NCBI RefSeq assembly: GCF_900105495.1
Contig: NZ_FNTF01000002.1
Span: forward strand, 5,968,001-6,032,000
Length of the DNA stretch: 64,000 nt
Source: Pseudomonas frederiksbergensis
GTDB lineage: Bacteria; Pseudomonadota; Gammaproteobacteria; Pseudomonadales; Pseudomonadaceae
Direction: 5' to 3'
Shown here: in pieces, positions 20,005 through 33,715 of the stretch
How positions within the stretch are numbered: position 1 is the first letter of the stretch
How the letters are laid out: each line of letters begins with the position of its first letter
Notes under the pieces: model-generated
Database searches by the model: none
Told to the model about the DNA's origin: nothing
What the model saw: only the letters and a program-made list of their open reading frames with translations
Position numbers and translations under genes: made by a program

Positions 20005-20901
20005 ATGTCCGAAAACCGCTGGGAAGGTATCGACGAGTTTGTCGCCGTGGCCGAGTGCAGTCAGTTCACGGCTGCCGCAGAACGCCTCGGGGTTTCGTCC
20101 TCCCACATCAGTCGACAAATAGTACGTCTCGAAGAGCGCCTTCAGACGCGACTGCTGTATCGCAGCACCCGCCGGGTCACGCTGACCGAAGCCGGGCAAA
20201 CCTTCCTGCAACATTGCCAGCGCCTGCAGGATGGTCGCGAAGAAGCACTGCGTGCGGTGGGCGACCTGACCAGCGAACCCAAAGGCATGCTGCGCATGAC
20301 TTGCGCCGTAGCGTACGGCGAACGATTTATCGTGCCGCTGGTAACCCGTTTCATGGGGCTCTATCCGCAACTGCGCATCGACATCGAACTGAGCAATCGT
20401 CAACTCGACCTCGTGCACGAAGGGCTGGACCTGGCGATCCGTCTCGGTCGCCTGCAGGACTCGCGGCTGGTAGCGACACGCCTGGCGCCACGACGCATGT
20501 ACCTGTGTGCATCGCCGTCCTATCTGGAACGCTACGGCCGGCCGCACAGTTTGTCGGAACTGAGCCGCCACAACTGCCTCATCGGTAGCTCGGACATCTG
20601 GCAACTGGAACAGAACGGGCGGGAATTTTCCCAGCGAGTGCAGGGAAACTGGCGCTGCAACAGTGGGCAAGCGGTGCTGGATGCGGCGTTACAGGGAGTG
20701 GGTTTGTGTCAGTTGCCGGACTACTACGTGCTGGAGCACCTTAAAAGCGGCGAGTTGATTTCGCTGCTGGAAGCCCACCAACCGCCGAACACTGCCGTGT
20801 GGGCGCTTTATCCGCAGCAGCGGCATCTGTCGCCAAAGGTGCGCAAGTTGGTGGATTACTTGAAGGAAGGGTTGGCTGAGCGGCCGGAGTATCGGAGTTA
20901 A
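20005..20901 (+). CDS. gfnR: LysR-family regulator GfnR of formaldehyde detoxification
   Basis: The 298-residue protein has an N-terminal winged helix-turn-helix (FTAAAERLGVSSSHISRQIVRLEERL) and a LysR substrate-binding domain with DLAIRLGRL. Its divergent place beside adhC-fghA is that of GfnR, reported in pseudomonads to activate glutathione-dependent formaldehyde oxidation. The ATG at 20005 is preferred over a TTG one codon upstream. The IS110 element lies shortly downstream but does not touch the gene. Confidence 0.83.
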   Translation: MSENRWEGIDEFVAVAECSQFTAAAERLGVSSSHISRQIVRLEERLQTRLLYRSTRRVTLTEAGQTFLQHCQRLQDGREEALRAVGDLTSEPKGMLRMTCAVAYGERFIVPLVTRFMGLYPQLRIDIELSNRQLDLVHEGLDLAIRLGRLQDSRLVATRLAPRRMYLCASPSYLERYGRPHSLSELSRHNCLIGSSDIWQLEQNGREFSQRVQGNWRCNSGQAVLDAALQGVGLCQLPDYYVLEHLKSGELISLLEAHQPPNTAVWALYPQQRHLSPKVRKLVDYLKEGLAERPEYRS

Positions 20902-20919
20902 GTCCTAGGTTGCCTGCAA

Positions 20920-20986
20920 CATAGAATCTCCCACAGGGGTCGCTGGCAAACACCGAAAAGCCGGTCAACGCAAAACACTGTGGGAG
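20920..20986. repeat. Inverted repeat flanking the IS insertion point
   Basis: ATAGAATCTCCCACAG near 20922-20937 is the exact inverse of CTGTGGGAGATTCTAT, which spans the left IS boundary at 20986/20987. The right arm is half REP, half IS end, so the left arm looks like a second, oppositely oriented REP/IS-end junction. Confidence 0.6.
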
Positions 20987-21009
20987 ATTCTATGGTTGAG
21001 GGAAAGCCC

Positions 21010-21957
21010 TCAACTGGCTTTTGGCTGATATTCGCTTTGCCCTTTCAGCAAGGCGAATACCACCCGAGCAAGCTTGCGAGCCAGCATCACCAGCGCCTGA
21101 GTGGTGCTGAAACCCCGCGTTCTTTGTTCTTCGTAATACCCTTTCCAGGCTTTCGTACGGCTAGCCGACATCGCTGCATTGTGCAGAAGTCGGCGGGCCT
21201 CGGGGTCGCCGCGCTTGGTCAAACTGCGGCGAGCGTCCTTCTGTCCTGATTTCGCCACCCGTAAATCCATGCCCAGGAAGGCGATAAAGGCATCCGCGTT
21301 TCTAAAATCTCCTCGCTGAAATGCAGTTATCAAGCGGGCCCCAGTCAAAAATCCAATACCCTCAACTTTCAGGCAGCGCTTCAATTGACCGAGCAAACCG
21401 GCTTCTTTGAGCTGATCGTTGATCGTCTTTTCGATCAGCGTCTCAAGCTGCTGCATGGACTTCACTTGCTCGGCAAAAGCCGCCTTAAGCAGCGGCTCAT
21501 TCGACCAGCTCTGCACCAGGCCGACCCTGGCCTGGACCAAGGCTGCGCGGCGGCGGAAAAGGCTCAGGAGCTGGCGGTACAGCGGTGAGGGCGGGGTCCA
21601 AGGACGCAACTCCTCGGCTTCGTTCTTCAGGTAACGAGCCAGTAGCTTGGCATCCAGTGCGTCGGTTTTGGCGCGGATCTTCACGCCTTCGCGATAATGT
21701 TTGAGCTCATAGCCTCCCACCATGTAAATCGTGCAACCGGCCTCATAGGCCAGATCAGCGAAGTCCAGGTGGTAAATGTTGGTCGCCTCAATGGCAATAG
21801 CCACCGTCCCCGACAACGCCTTCAGCCACTGTTTGATGGATGTTTTGGTGTTGGGAATCTCTTCAAGCAAATCCCCATCAGACTGATAAATCACCAGTTC
21901 ATTCTTGGCGACATCCACACCTACGATCGGCTTTGTGACAGAAACCGGCATTGCCAT
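21010..21957 (-). CDS. IS110-family transposase (RuvC-like DEDD recombinase)
   Basis: The 315-residue recombinase has the RuvC-like catalytic acids D15 (IVGVDVAKNE), E57 (AIAIEATN), D99 and D102 (RAKTDALDAKLLARYL), a coiled middle, and the C-terminal Tnp domain GIGFLTGARLITAFQRGDF...RRLLHNAAMSASR with the conserved serine near the end. GGAGG lies seven bases before the ATG at 21957; an ATG two codons on is also possible. It looks complete and could be active, guided by the RNA at about 21999-22138. Confidence 0.93.
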   Translation of the reverse strand: MAMPVSVTKPIVGVDVAKNELVIYQSDGDLLEEIPNTKTSIKQWLKALSGTVAIAIEATNIYHLDFADLAYEAGCTIYMVGGYELKHYREGVKIRAKTDALDAKLLARYLKNEAEELRPWTPPSPLYRQLLSLFRRRAALVQARVGLVQSWSNEPLLKAAFAEQVKSMQQLETLIEKTINDQLKEAGLLGQLKRCLKVEGIGFLTGARLITAFQRGDFRNADAFIAFLGMDLRVAKSGQKDARRSLTKRGDPEARRLLHNAAMSASRTKAWKGYYEEQRTRGFSTTQALVMLARKLARVVFALLKGQSEYQPKAS

Positions 21958-21998
21958 TGGATTTCCTCCGGGATATGGTTTTAAGCACTTGAAGGGCT

Positions 21999-22138
21999 CA
22001 CCCAGAGGCGCAGGCTTGTTCCTATCGTCGGTCTAGCCAGATGCATTCTTTATCGGCGCTTGGGTGAAAGGAGGAGGGGCGAAATCTCCCACGGTCTGTA
22101 CTGCGTCAACAGTCAGAATCGAGCCTTGTCCCTCCTCC
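21999..22138 (-). ncRNA. Candidate IS110 bridge RNA
   Basis: Two stem-loops lie in the leader. Loop 1: GGAGGAGGG (22138-22130) pairs with CCCTCCTCC (22078-22070), and an inner hairpin CTGACTG/CAGTACAG leaves an internal loop with AGGCTCG on the 5' side (22126-22120) and GTGGGAG on the 3' side (22092-22086). These equal the left target and the reverse complement of the right target around core CT. Loop 2 (CACCCA 22066-22061 with TGGGTG 22004-21999) carries AGAAT (22049-22045) and ACAAG (22019-22015), matching the left donor end and complementing core plus right donor end. This is the described bridge RNA layout. Confidence 0.72.
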
Positions 22139-22203
22139 TCCCTTCAAGTCCTACCATACAAGCGAGCCTGCTCGCGATGGCGGCAGAACAGTCAACAAGT
22201 CAT

Positions 22204-22911
22204 TCAGCGGCGGTTAGCCCAACGCTGGCGCAACCATTCGAGATCTTCAGGGCGCGTGACCTTGAGATTGTCGGACCGGCCTTCAATCAGTCGCGGCGCC
22301 AGCCCCGCCCACTCCATCGCCGAAGCTTCGTCAGTAATCACGGCATCGGCCACCAGGCTGTCCGCCAAAGCCCGATGCAATGCACCCAGGCGAAACATCT
22401 GCGGCGTATAGGCTTGCCAGATCACACTGCGGTCCACGGTTTCGACCACACGACCGTGCTTGTCGACCCGTTTGAGGGTATCGCGTGCCGGAACCGCCAG
22501 CAGTCCGCCAACCGGATCATCAGCGAGCTCACCCAGCAATTTGTCCAGATCATCACGACTCAGATTCGGCCGCGCCGCATCGTGAACCAGCACCCAATCG
22601 TCATCGTCAGCGCCTTGCGCATGCAAATGCAGCAACGCATTGAGTACCGACCCGGAACGTTCGGAACCACCTTCAACCCGCTGAATTCGTGGATCGCCAG
22701 CGCATGCCAGGTTCGGCCAATAAGGATCATCAACAGCAAGACTGACCACCAACCCTTTCAGGGAAGGATGATCAAGGAAACAGCCGAGGCTGTGTTCGAG
22801 AATAGTGCGCCCGTCCAATTGCAAATATTGCTTGGGACGGTCCGCGGCCATACGGGCACCGACGCCCGCGGCAGGAATTACAGCCCAGAAGGCCGGTAAC
22901 GAAAGGTTCAT
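22204..22911 (-). CDS. ispD: 2-C-methyl-D-erythritol 4-phosphate cytidylyltransferase
   Basis: IspD activates methylerythritol phosphate with CTP in the MEP pathway. The 235-residue protein has the nucleotide-binding PAAGVGARMAADRPKQYL, VLVHDAARPNLS and VPARDTLKRVD, as expected. It overlaps ftsB by 4 bp. The IS110 element ends 43 bp past its stop codon, so the insertion is between genes. Confidence 0.96.
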   Translation of the reverse strand: MNLSLPAFWAVIPAAGVGARMAADRPKQYLQLDGRTILEHSLGCFLDHPSLKGLVVSLAVDDPYWPNLACAGDPRIQRVEGGSERSGSVLNALLHLHAQGADDDDWVLVHDAARPNLSRDDLDKLLGELADDPVGGLLAVPARDTLKRVDKHGRVVETVDRSVIWQAYTPQMFRLGALHRALADSLVADAVITDEASAMEWAGLAPRLIEGRSDNLKVTRPEDLEWLRQRWANRR

Positions 22912-23186
22912 TGAGCCAGCTGGTAAAGGGTTTCACCGTCCTTGACCATGCCCAACTCATGACGAGCCCGCTCTTCAACGGTCTCCATGCCCTTTTTCAA
23001 TTCACTGACTTCAGCGTCCATCACCCGATTGCGCTCAAGCAGCCCCTCATTCTCAGCGTGTTGATCTGCGATCTGCTGAGTCAGTTCGGCCACTTGCGCC
23101 AGACTGCCATTACCCACCCACAGGCGGTATTGCAGGCCAGCCAGCAGCAGGAGCAAGACGAGGAACAACCAATTGGGACTGCGCAT
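22908..23186 (-). CDS. ftsB: Cell division protein FtsB
   Basis: FtsB forms the FtsQLB complex that activates septal peptidoglycan synthesis. The 92-residue protein has one N-terminal transmembrane helix (LFLVLLLLLAGLQYRLWVG), then a periplasmic coiled coil (LAQVAELTQQIADQHAENEGLLERNR) and the EERARHELGMVK motif. It is co-transcribed with ispD and probably with eno upstream. Confidence 0.95.
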   Translation of the reverse strand: MRSPNWLFLVLLLLLAGLQYRLWVGNGSLAQVAELTQQIADQHAENEGLLERNRVMDAEVSELKKGMETVEERARHELGMVKDGETLYQLAQ

Positions 23187-23250
23187 CGAATATCAGGTAT
23201 CCAGTGAAAAAAGACAGCCATGCCAAAACTTTGAAGCTTCTGATAGCACG

Positions 23251-23271
23251 AAGCCTGGAAGATCCAGGCTT
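23251..23271. repeat. Hairpin between eno and ftsB
   Basis: AAGCCTGG and CCAGGCTT flank five bases. No T-run follows on the minus strand, so it may be an mRNA-stabilising or processing hairpin rather than a terminator. Confidence 0.5.
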
Positions 23272-23358
23272 GTGCTTATAAGGCATCAGATTAGTGGCAA
23301 ATCCATCGCTGCTGCGATTTTTCCGACACAATCCGGTGTCTTTTTTACCAATTAACGA

Positions 23359-24786
<1,428 letters not shown>

Positions 24787-24804
24787 TTACCGGAGAAATG
24801 AGGA

Positions 24805-27308
<2,504 letters not shown>

Positions 27309-27561
27309 TTAAAGCGGTCCGAGCCGCCGGGGAAAGCGAAGGAAGGCCGAAGCCCCCGATCACCTGCATTAATCACAGTGCACCTTTCAAAAAAACCGCC
27401 GCGTTGGGACAGACCGGAAGATGAAACACCGGTAGGTTGCTCGCTACACATTTTTTGGAATCGCCCAGCAAAGACTGCTTGGTAATCGGCAACTCCTGCA
27501 ATTCAGGCGAATCCACAGAAGTTGTATCAAGAAGGGAGCGTAGTCTACCGGAAAGCCCCTT

Positions 27562-28890
27562 TCAGCTCAAACCTAGATCTTCGTGCGGTGGCTGCCAATG
27601 CAAATTCCAACGGTCCTTTGCATTGCCATCCAAGCCCCGCAGGTTGGCCACCGCCAGCAATTGCTCGCCTCGATAGAGCAGCGGCAATCTGCCACGGACA
27701 AATCCCGGCACGCCGCTTTCATTGAGCAATCGCTTCAGATCGCGATGGCCGCGACCGGGTAAATTCATCACCTCACCTCCCTCACGATAGCGGATATGCA
27801 GCAGGCCATCGGGGATTTGACCGGTGAGTGTGAGCACGCCGTTATCCGGCAACACCAGTGATACCGAGGGCTCAGCCCAAGACACCGGGGATGGCGGAGT
27901 GCGCAGCCAGCCACCTGACAGCCACCAGAGACGCCCACCCGCGCGATGCAACTCACCCGCCGCCAGCCGCCAGAGCGGACGCGCATCGCCGGTCGCATCG
28001 CGCACATTCTCCCAACCCGACCAATGGTCACTGTCCGGCAAGGTCGTCAGCGGTTTGAGCCAATGACTCAGCGCATTGCGCTGACGTGCATCAGACAGTT
28101 TCTCCAGCAGTGCCAACTCCAGCGACGGCAAACCCAACCAATCGAAATCACTGGCGGTGCTGGCGTGGGCCAGATCGATTTGCGCCAATTCGTCGAGCAA
28201 TCCCTGCGCTTCGCTCAGATGCGCAGCGCTGCGCGCCATGGTCGCCACCGCTTGCGGCCAGCGCGCGGTCAGTACGGGGAACACTTGATGACGCAGATAA
28301 TTGCGTGAGAACTGGTGGTCCTGGTTCGACGGATCCTCGATCCAGCTCAACTGATGTTCAGTCGCGTAGGCTTCTAGCTCGGCGCGAGTGACATTGAGCA
28401 ACGGTCGCAACAGATGCCCCCGCCCCAATGGACGCTCACTTGGCATCCCCGACAACCCCCTCACCCCTGCCCCACGCAACAGTCGAAACAACAAGGTTTC
28501 CGCCTGATCGTCACGGTGCTGGGCGGTCATCAACACCTCATTGGCTTGAGTCGCCTCGATGAACGCGGCATATCGCGCATCCCGGGCTGCACGCTCGATA
28601 CTGGCGCCGGGTTGAACCTGCACACGAACAACCTGCAGCGGCACCCCCAGCGCATCACAGACCGACTGACAATGATCCGGCCACGCATCAGCCGCCGCTT
28701 GAAGGCCGTGATGAACATGGATGGCACTTAGCGCCGGCAAGGAGTCGGTTTTCGCGAGGTGTACAAGAAGGTGCAGCAGGACGGTGGAGTCGAGACCACC
28801 GGAGAACGCGATGCGCCAGGTTGTAGCATTGCGCCACGGTTTCAGATTCAGCAACAGCTTGGCAGGCAAATCAATCATTGGCCGACTCAT
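27562..28890 (-). CDS. tilS: tRNA(Ile)-lysidine synthase
   Basis: TilS adds lysine to C34 of the CAU-anticodon tRNA-Ile so that it reads AUA. The 442-residue protein has the PP-loop SGGLDS at residues 30-35, HDDQAETLLFRLLRGAG-like QHRDDQAETLLFRL, and C-terminal TilS domains. I chose the ATG at 28890 with AAGGGA upstream; an ATG four codons on and an extension to 28908 are possible. A REP pair separates it from accA. Confidence 0.95.
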   Translation of the reverse strand: MSRPMIDLPAKLLLNLKPWRNATTWRIAFSGGLDSTVLLHLLVHLAKTDSLPALSAIHVHHGLQAAADAWPDHCQSVCDALGVPLQVVRVQVQPGASIERAARDARYAAFIEATQANEVLMTAQHRDDQAETLLFRLLRGAGVRGLSGMPSERPLGRGHLLRPLLNVTRAELEAYATEHQLSWIEDPSNQDHQFSRNYLRHQVFPVLTARWPQAVATMARSAAHLSEAQGLLDELAQIDLAHASTASDFDWLGLPSLELALLEKLSDARQRNALSHWLKPLTTLPDSDHWSGWENVRDATGDARPLWRLAAGELHRAGGRLWWLSGGWLRTPPSPVSWAEPSVSLVLPDNGVLTLTGQIPDGLLHIRYREGGEVMNLPGRGHRDLKRLLNESGVPGFVRGRLPLLYRGEQLLAVANLRGLDGNAKDRWNLHWQPPHEDLGLS

Positions 28891-28914
28891 AGCGTTCCCT
28901 TTACACAAAACAAA

Positions 28915-29004
28915 TGTGGGAGCGAGCCTGCTCGCGATAGGGGCATAACAACCAACAGATTAGTTGAATGTTAAGCCGCCATCGCGAGCAGGCTCGCTCC
29001 CACA
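28915..29004. repeat. Pair of inverted REP elements between accA and tilS
   Basis: A 24-base REP (28915-28938, starting TGTGGGAGCGAGCC) faces its exact inverse (28981-29004) across 42 bases. Each copy contains the sequence AGGCTCG-CT-CCCAC recognised by the candidate bridge RNA of the IS110 element, so both are vacant target sites. Confidence 0.95.
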
Positions 29005-29023
29005 TGGGTATAGCGAGGTCAGA

Positions 29024-29971
29024 TCAGAGACCGTAGCTCATCAGGCGCTCGTAACGGCGAGCCAACAGCGCTTCGTTATCGAACTTCTTCAGCATCGCCA
29101 GTTGCGAACTCAGTTCTGCACGGATCGATGCAGCCGCAGCCGCCGGATTACGGTGCGCGCCGCCCAAAGGCTCGCTGATCACTTTATCCACAATACCCAG
29201 GCCTTTCAGGCGCTCGGCGGTGATGCCCATGGCCTCGGCTGCGTCCGGCGCTTTCTCGGCGGTCTTCCACAGAATCGAGGCGCAACCTTCCGGCGAAATC
29301 ACCGCGTAGGTCGAGTACTGCAGCATGTTCAGTTGATCGCAAACACCGATCGCCAGAGCACCGCCAGAACCACCCTCACCGATCACGGTGGCGATGATTG
29401 GGGTTTTCAGGCGAGCCATGACGCGCAGGTTCCAGGCAATCGCTTCGCTCTGGTTGCGCTCTTCAGCGTCGATACCTGGGTAAGCGCCTGGGGTGTCGAT
29501 GAAGGTCAGGATTGGCATCTTGAAGCGTTCGGCCATTTCCATCAGGCGGCACGCCTTGCGGTAGCCTTCCGGACGCGGCATGCCGAAGTTGCGGCGAACT
29601 TTCTCGCGAACTTCACGGCCTTTCTGGTGACCGATGATCATCACCGGCTGGTCGTCCAGACGGGCAATGCCGCCCACGATCGCAGCGTCGTCGGAGAAGT
29701 GACGGTCGCCGTGCAGTTCGTCGAACTCGGTGAAGATATGTTCGATGTAGTCCAGGGTGTATGGACGTTTCGGGTGACGCGCCAGACGCGCGATCTGCCA
29801 GCTGGTCAGCTTGCCGAAGATGTCTTCGGTCAGCGTGCTGCTTTTGTCCTGCAGGCGGGAGATCTCATCGCCGATATTCAGCGAATTGTCATTACCGACC
29901 AAGCGCAACTCTTCGATCTTGGCTTGCAGGTCGGCGATCGGCTGTTCGAAATCTAGAAAATTCGGGTTCAT
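29024..29971 (-). CDS. accA: Acetyl-CoA carboxylase carboxyltransferase subunit alpha
   Basis: AccA and AccD transfer carboxyl from carboxybiotin to acetyl-CoA, giving malonyl-CoA for fatty acid synthesis. The 315-residue product starts [15 protein letters not shown] and has [30 protein letters not shown] and [11 protein letters not shown]. The ATG at 29971 is preferred over an in-frame extension to 29998. The 139-bp gap to dnaE contains a tandem duplication of TTCAGGTCGAGAT (30054-30066, 30073-30085). Confidence 0.97.
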   Translation of the reverse strand: MNPNFLDFEQPIADLQAKIEELRLVGNDNSLNIGDEISRLQDKSSTLTEDIFGKLTSWQIARLARHPKRPYTLDYIEHIFTEFDELHGDRHFSDDAAIVGGIARLDDQPVMIIGHQKGREVREKVRRNFGMPRPEGYRKACRLMEMAERFKMPILTFIDTPGAYPGIDAEERNQSEAIAWNLRVMARLKTPIIATVIGEGGSGGALAIGVCDQLNMLQYSTYAVISPEGCASILWKTAEKAPDAAEAMGITAERLKGLGIVDKVISEPLGGAHRNPAAAAASIRAELSSQLAMLKKFDNEALLARRYERLMSYGL

Positions 29972-30110
29972 AGGCGTCCGTCTTGGGTCGACATCCAAGA
30001 GAGCTTGGGCCGGCCGGTTGTCTATTCGCGCCCTACCTTAAGGGAGAGGCGCGTTCAGGTCGAGATTAAAAATTCAGGTCGAGATCAGGCGCGTCTATTG
30101 CACCTGACCG

Positions 30111-33100
30111 TCAACGGTATTGGAGGAAGACGTTGTCTCGCCCGAACTGGTCACGCAGGGCTTGAATCAAGGCATCCGCCGGGTCGATCCGCCAGGTCTC
30201 GCCGAACTGCAGCAAGGCCTTCGCATCGGGACTGGTGTATTCCATGGTGATCGGGCACGCGCCACGGTGACGCTTGAACAACTCACCGAGCCAGCGTAGC
30301 TGATCGCCTTTCAAATCCTGGGTCTGCAGCTTCAAGCGCAGGCTTTCGGCCAAATTGGTGCGCGCATCTTCCATGCTCATCACCCGCTTGACGCGCAGCC
30401 GCAGCCCACCGGAGAAATCATCGTTGCTGACTTCGCCTTCGACCACCACCATCGCGTCGGTCTGCAACAGCGACTGCGCCGAATGGAATGCTTCGGCGAA
30501 CAGCGACGCTTCGATCCGGCCCGAACGGTCGTCGAGGGTGATGAAACCCATCTTGTCGCCCTTTTTGTTCTTCATGACTCGCAGGGCGATGATCATGCCC
30601 GCGACGGTCTGGGTATCACGGGCCGGTTTCAGGTCGATGATGCGCTGACGGGCGAAACGGCGGATCTCACCTTCGTATTCATCGATCGGGTGACCGGTCA
30701 GGTACAGGCCGAGGGTGTCTTTCTCCCCTTTCAGGCGCTCCTTGAGGGTCAGCTCCTTGGCTTTGCGGTGATTGGCGTAGACATCGGCGTCTTCTTCTAC
30801 GAACAGACCGCCAAACAGGTCGACATGACCGCTGTCATGAGTACGAGCGGTTTGTTCGGCCGCCTTGATCGCCCCTTCCATGGCATTCAGCAAAACCGCC
30901 CGGTTGCGGTCGATATTGGCCTGATAGGCTTTCTGCTCGTCATGGAAGTAAGGGCCCAGGCGATCCAGCGCACCGCTGCGGATCAAACCATCCAAGGTGC
31001 GCTTGTTGATACGCTTGAGATCGACGCGGGCGCAGAAATCGAACAGATCCTTGAACGGACCGTCCTGACGCGCCTCGGTGATGGCTTCCACCGGACCTTC
31101 GCCCACCCCTTTGATCGCGCCGAGGCCGTAGATAATCCGGCCTTCGTCATTCACCGTGAACTTGAACTCCGAAGTATTCACATCCGGCGCGTCGAGACGC
31201 AGCTTCATGGTGCGAATTTCTTCGATCAAGGTCACGACCTTGTCGGTGTTGTGCATATCCGCTGACAGTACCGCGGCCATGAACGGCGCCGGGTAGTGCG
31301 TTTTCAGCCAGGCGGTCTGGTAGGACACCAGGCCATAAGCGGCGGAGTGGGATTTGTTGAAGCCGTAACCGGCGAACTTTTCTACCAGGTCGAAAATGTT
31401 GCCGGCCAGGTCGGCGTCGATATTGTTGGTCTTGCAACCGTCAATGAAACCGCCGCGCTGCTTGGCCATTTCTTCGGGTTTTTTCTTACCCATGGCTCGA
31501 CGCAGCATGTCCGCGCCGCCGAGGGTGTAACCGGCCATGACCTGGGCAATCTGCATCACCTGTTCCTGATACAGGATGATGCCGTAAGTCGGTGCCAGAA
31601 CCGGTTTGAGGCCTTCGTACTGGTAGTCCGAGTGCGGGTACGCGAGTTCGGCGCGACCGTGCTTACGGTTGATAAAGTCGTCCACCATGCCCGATTGCAA
31701 CGGGCCCGGACGGAACAGGGCCACCAGTGCGATCAAGTCTTCCAGGCAGTCGGGCTTGAGCTTTTTGATCAGCTCTTTCATGCCGCGCGACTCGAGCTGG
31801 AACACCGCGGTGGTTTCGGCTTTTTGCAGCAACTGGTAGGTCGGCTTGTCATCCAGCGGGATGAACGCGATATCCAGCGGCGGCTCATCAACCTTGGCGC
31901 GATCGCGGTTGATGGTTTTCAGCGCCCAGTCGATGACCGTCAGGGTCCGCAGACCGAGGAAGTCGAACTTCACCAGGCCAGCAGCCTCAACGTCATCCTT
32001 GTCGAACTGGGTCACCAGGCCGTCACCGGCTTCATCGCAATAAATCGGCGAGAAGTCAGTCAGCTTGGTCGGAGCAATAACCACACCACCGGCGTGCTTG
32101 CCGACGTTACGCACAACGCCTTCCAGTTTGCGGGCCATTTCCCAGATTTCGGCGGCTTCTTCATCGACCTTGATGAAGTCACGGAGGATTTCTTCCTGTT
32201 CGTAGGCTTTTTCCAGGGTCATGCCGACTTCGAACGGAATCATCTTCGACAGACGATCCGCCAGGCCGTAAGACTTGCCCTGCACCCGCGCCACGTCACG
32301 GACCACCGCTTTCGCCGCCATGGAACCGAAGGTGATGATCTGGCTTACCGCGTTGCGGCCGTACTTCTCGGCCACATAGTCGATTACACGGTCACGACCG
32401 TCCATGCAGAAGTCGACGTCGAAGTCGGGCATCGATACCCGTTCCGGGTTAAGGAAACGTTCGAACAGCAGGTCATATTCCAGCGGGTCAAGGTCGGTGA
32501 TCTTCTGCACGTAGGCCACCAGCGACCCGGCACCCGATCCACGGCCCGGACCTACCGGCACGCCGTTGCTCTTTGCCCACTGGATAAAGTCCATAACGAT
32601 CAGGAAGTAACCCGGGAACCCCATCTGGATGATGATATCCAGCTCGAAGTTCAACCGGTCGACGTAGACCTGACGCTTGGCTTCGTAATCTTCGGTAGTG
32701 TCCTTGGGCAGCAGAACGCTGAGGCGATCCTCCAGGCCATCGAAGGAAACCTTGCGGAAATACTCGTCGATGGTCATGCCATCGGGGATCGGGAAGTTGG
32801 GCAGGAAGTGAGTGCCCAGCTTCACTTCGATGTTGCAGCGCTTGGCAATCTCGACGGTGTTTTCCAGCGCTTCGGGAATGTCGCTGAACAGCTCGGCCAT
32901 TTCCTCGGCGCTTTTGAGGTATTGCTGATCGCTGTAATTCTTCGAACGCCGCGGATCGTCGAGGGCGCGGCCCTCACCGATGCAAACGCGGGTTTCGTGG
33001 GCGGCGAAGTCTTCCTGCTTGATGAAGCGCACGTCGTTGGTCGCGACCAGCGGCGCACCGATTTTTTCAGCCAGGGCCACGGCGCCGTGTAACTGTTCTT

Positions 33101-33632
33101 CGTCGTTGGGGCGGTTGGTGCGCTGGATTTCCAGATAGAAACGATCCGGGAACACGGCCATCCATTCGCGCGCCAGGTTTTCCGCTTCGGCCGGGTTGCC
33201 GCTGAGCATCGCCAGACCGATCTCGCCTTCTTTTGCCGCCGACAGCATGATCAAGCCTTCGCTGGCTTCGGCCACCCACTCGCGCTCGATGATGACCGAG
33301 CCATTGCGCTGGCCGTCGATGAAGCCGCGGGAAATCAGTTCGGTGAGGTTGCGATAACCCACGGCGTTCATCGCCAGCAGGCTGATCCGGCTCAGGGCGT
33401 TATCCGGATCCTTGTTCGACAGCCACAGGTCGGCGCCACAGATCGGCTTGATCCCGGCGCCCATGGCGGCTTTATAGAATTTGACCAGGGAACACATGTT
33501 GTTCTGGTCGGTGACCGCTACGGCAGGCATGTTCATGCCGACCAGGGTCTTGACCAGCGGTTTGATCCGCACCAGACCGTCGACCAGGGAGTACTCAGTG
33601 TGCAGGCGTAGATGAACGAATGAAGCCGGCAT
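30111..33632 (-). CDS. dnaE: DNA polymerase III subunit alpha
   Basis: This is the replicative polymerase catalytic subunit. The 1173-residue protein has an N-terminal PHP domain ([16 protein letters not shown]), the palm with catalytic aspartates in [14 protein letters not shown] near residue 400, [12 protein letters not shown], the fingers, a helix-hairpin-helix region, and the C-terminal OB fold ([21 protein letters not shown]). Length is normal. It lies between rnhB and accA in the lpx-fab-dna macro-operon. Confidence 0.98.
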   Translation of the reverse strand: MPASFVHLRLHTEYSLVDGLVRIKPLVKTLVGMNMPAVAVTDQNNMCSLVKFYKAAMGAGIKPICGADLWLSNKDPDNALSRISLLAMNAVGYRNLTELISRGFIDGQRNGSVIIEREWVAEASEGLIMLSAAKEGEIGLAMLSGNPAEAENLAREWMAVFPDRFYLEIQRTNRPNDEEQLHGAVALAEKIGAPLVATNDVRFIKQEDFAAHETRVCIGEGRALDDPRRSKNYSDQQYLKSAEEMAELFSDIPEALENTVEIAKRCNIEVKLGTHFLPNFPIPDGMTIDEYFRKVSFDGLEDRLSVLLPKDTTEDYEAKRQVYVDRLNFELDIIIQMGFPGYFLIVMDFIQWAKSNGVPVGPGRGSGAGSLVAYVQKITDLDPLEYDLLFERFLNPERVSMPDFDVDFCMDGRDRVIDYVAEKYGRNAVSQIITFGSMAAKAVVRDVARVQGKSYGLADRLSKMIPFEVGMTLEKAYEQEEILRDFIKVDEEAAEIWEMARKLEGVVRNVGKHAGGVVIAPTKLTDFSPIYCDEAGDGLVTQFDKDDVEAAGLVKFDFLGLRTLTVIDWALKTINRDRAKVDEPPLDIAFIPLDDKPTYQLLQKAETTAVFQLESRGMKELIKKLKPDCLEDLIALVALFRPGPLQSGMVDDFINRKHGRAELAYPHSDYQYEGLKPVLAPTYGIILYQEQVMQIAQVMAGYTLGGADMLRRAMGKKKPEEMAKQRGGFIDGCKTNNIDADLAGNIFDLVEKFAGYGFNKSHSAAYGLVSYQTAWLKTHYPAPFMAAVLSADMHNTDKVVTLIEEIRTMKLRLDAPDVNTSEFKFTVNDEGRIIYGLGAIKGVGEGPVEAITEARQDGPFKDLFDFCARVDLKRINKRTLDGLIRSGALDRLGPYFHDEQKAYQANIDRNRAVLLNAMEGAIKAAEQTARTHDSGHVDLFGGLFVEEDADVYANHRKAKELTLKERLKGEKDTLGLYLTGHPIDEYEGEIRRFARQRIIDLKPARDTQTVAGMIIALRVMKNKKGDKMGFITLDDRSGRIEASLFAEAFHSAQSLLQTDAMVVVEGEVSNDDFSGGLRLRVKRVMSMEDARTNLAESLRLKLQTQDLKGDQLRWLGELFKRHRGACPITMEYTSPDAKALLQFGETWRIDPADALIQALRDQFGRDNVFLQYR

Positions 33633-33715
33633 AGTGATCCTGTCTAGAAACTAGAAACGTGAAGACAACAAGGCCCGGATTGTACCGGGCCTTGGCAAAA
33701 ACATCAGCCTTGCGA

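Larger units (their letters stand above)
20987..22160 (-). mobile_element. IS110-family insertion sequence inserted in a REP palindrome
   Basis: The boundaries come from rebuilding the target. TGTGGGAG (20979-20986) plus CGAGCCTGCTCGCGATGG (22163-22180) recreates a REP seen elsewhere in the window (28915-28938, 28981-29004). The AG dinucleotide (CT on the minus strand) is present at both ends (20985-20986, 22161-22162), as expected for the IS110 core. The element is 1174 bp plus core, has no terminal inverted repeats, one transposase gene, and a 203-bp leader on the transposase 5' side with a structured RNA. The gap 21958-22203 is therefore accounted for. Confidence 0.8.

Noticed and set aside
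31296..33092. 598-codon plus-strand open frame opposite dnaE
   Set aside because: It is an antisense shadow of a well-conserved polymerase gene and has no family features of its own.
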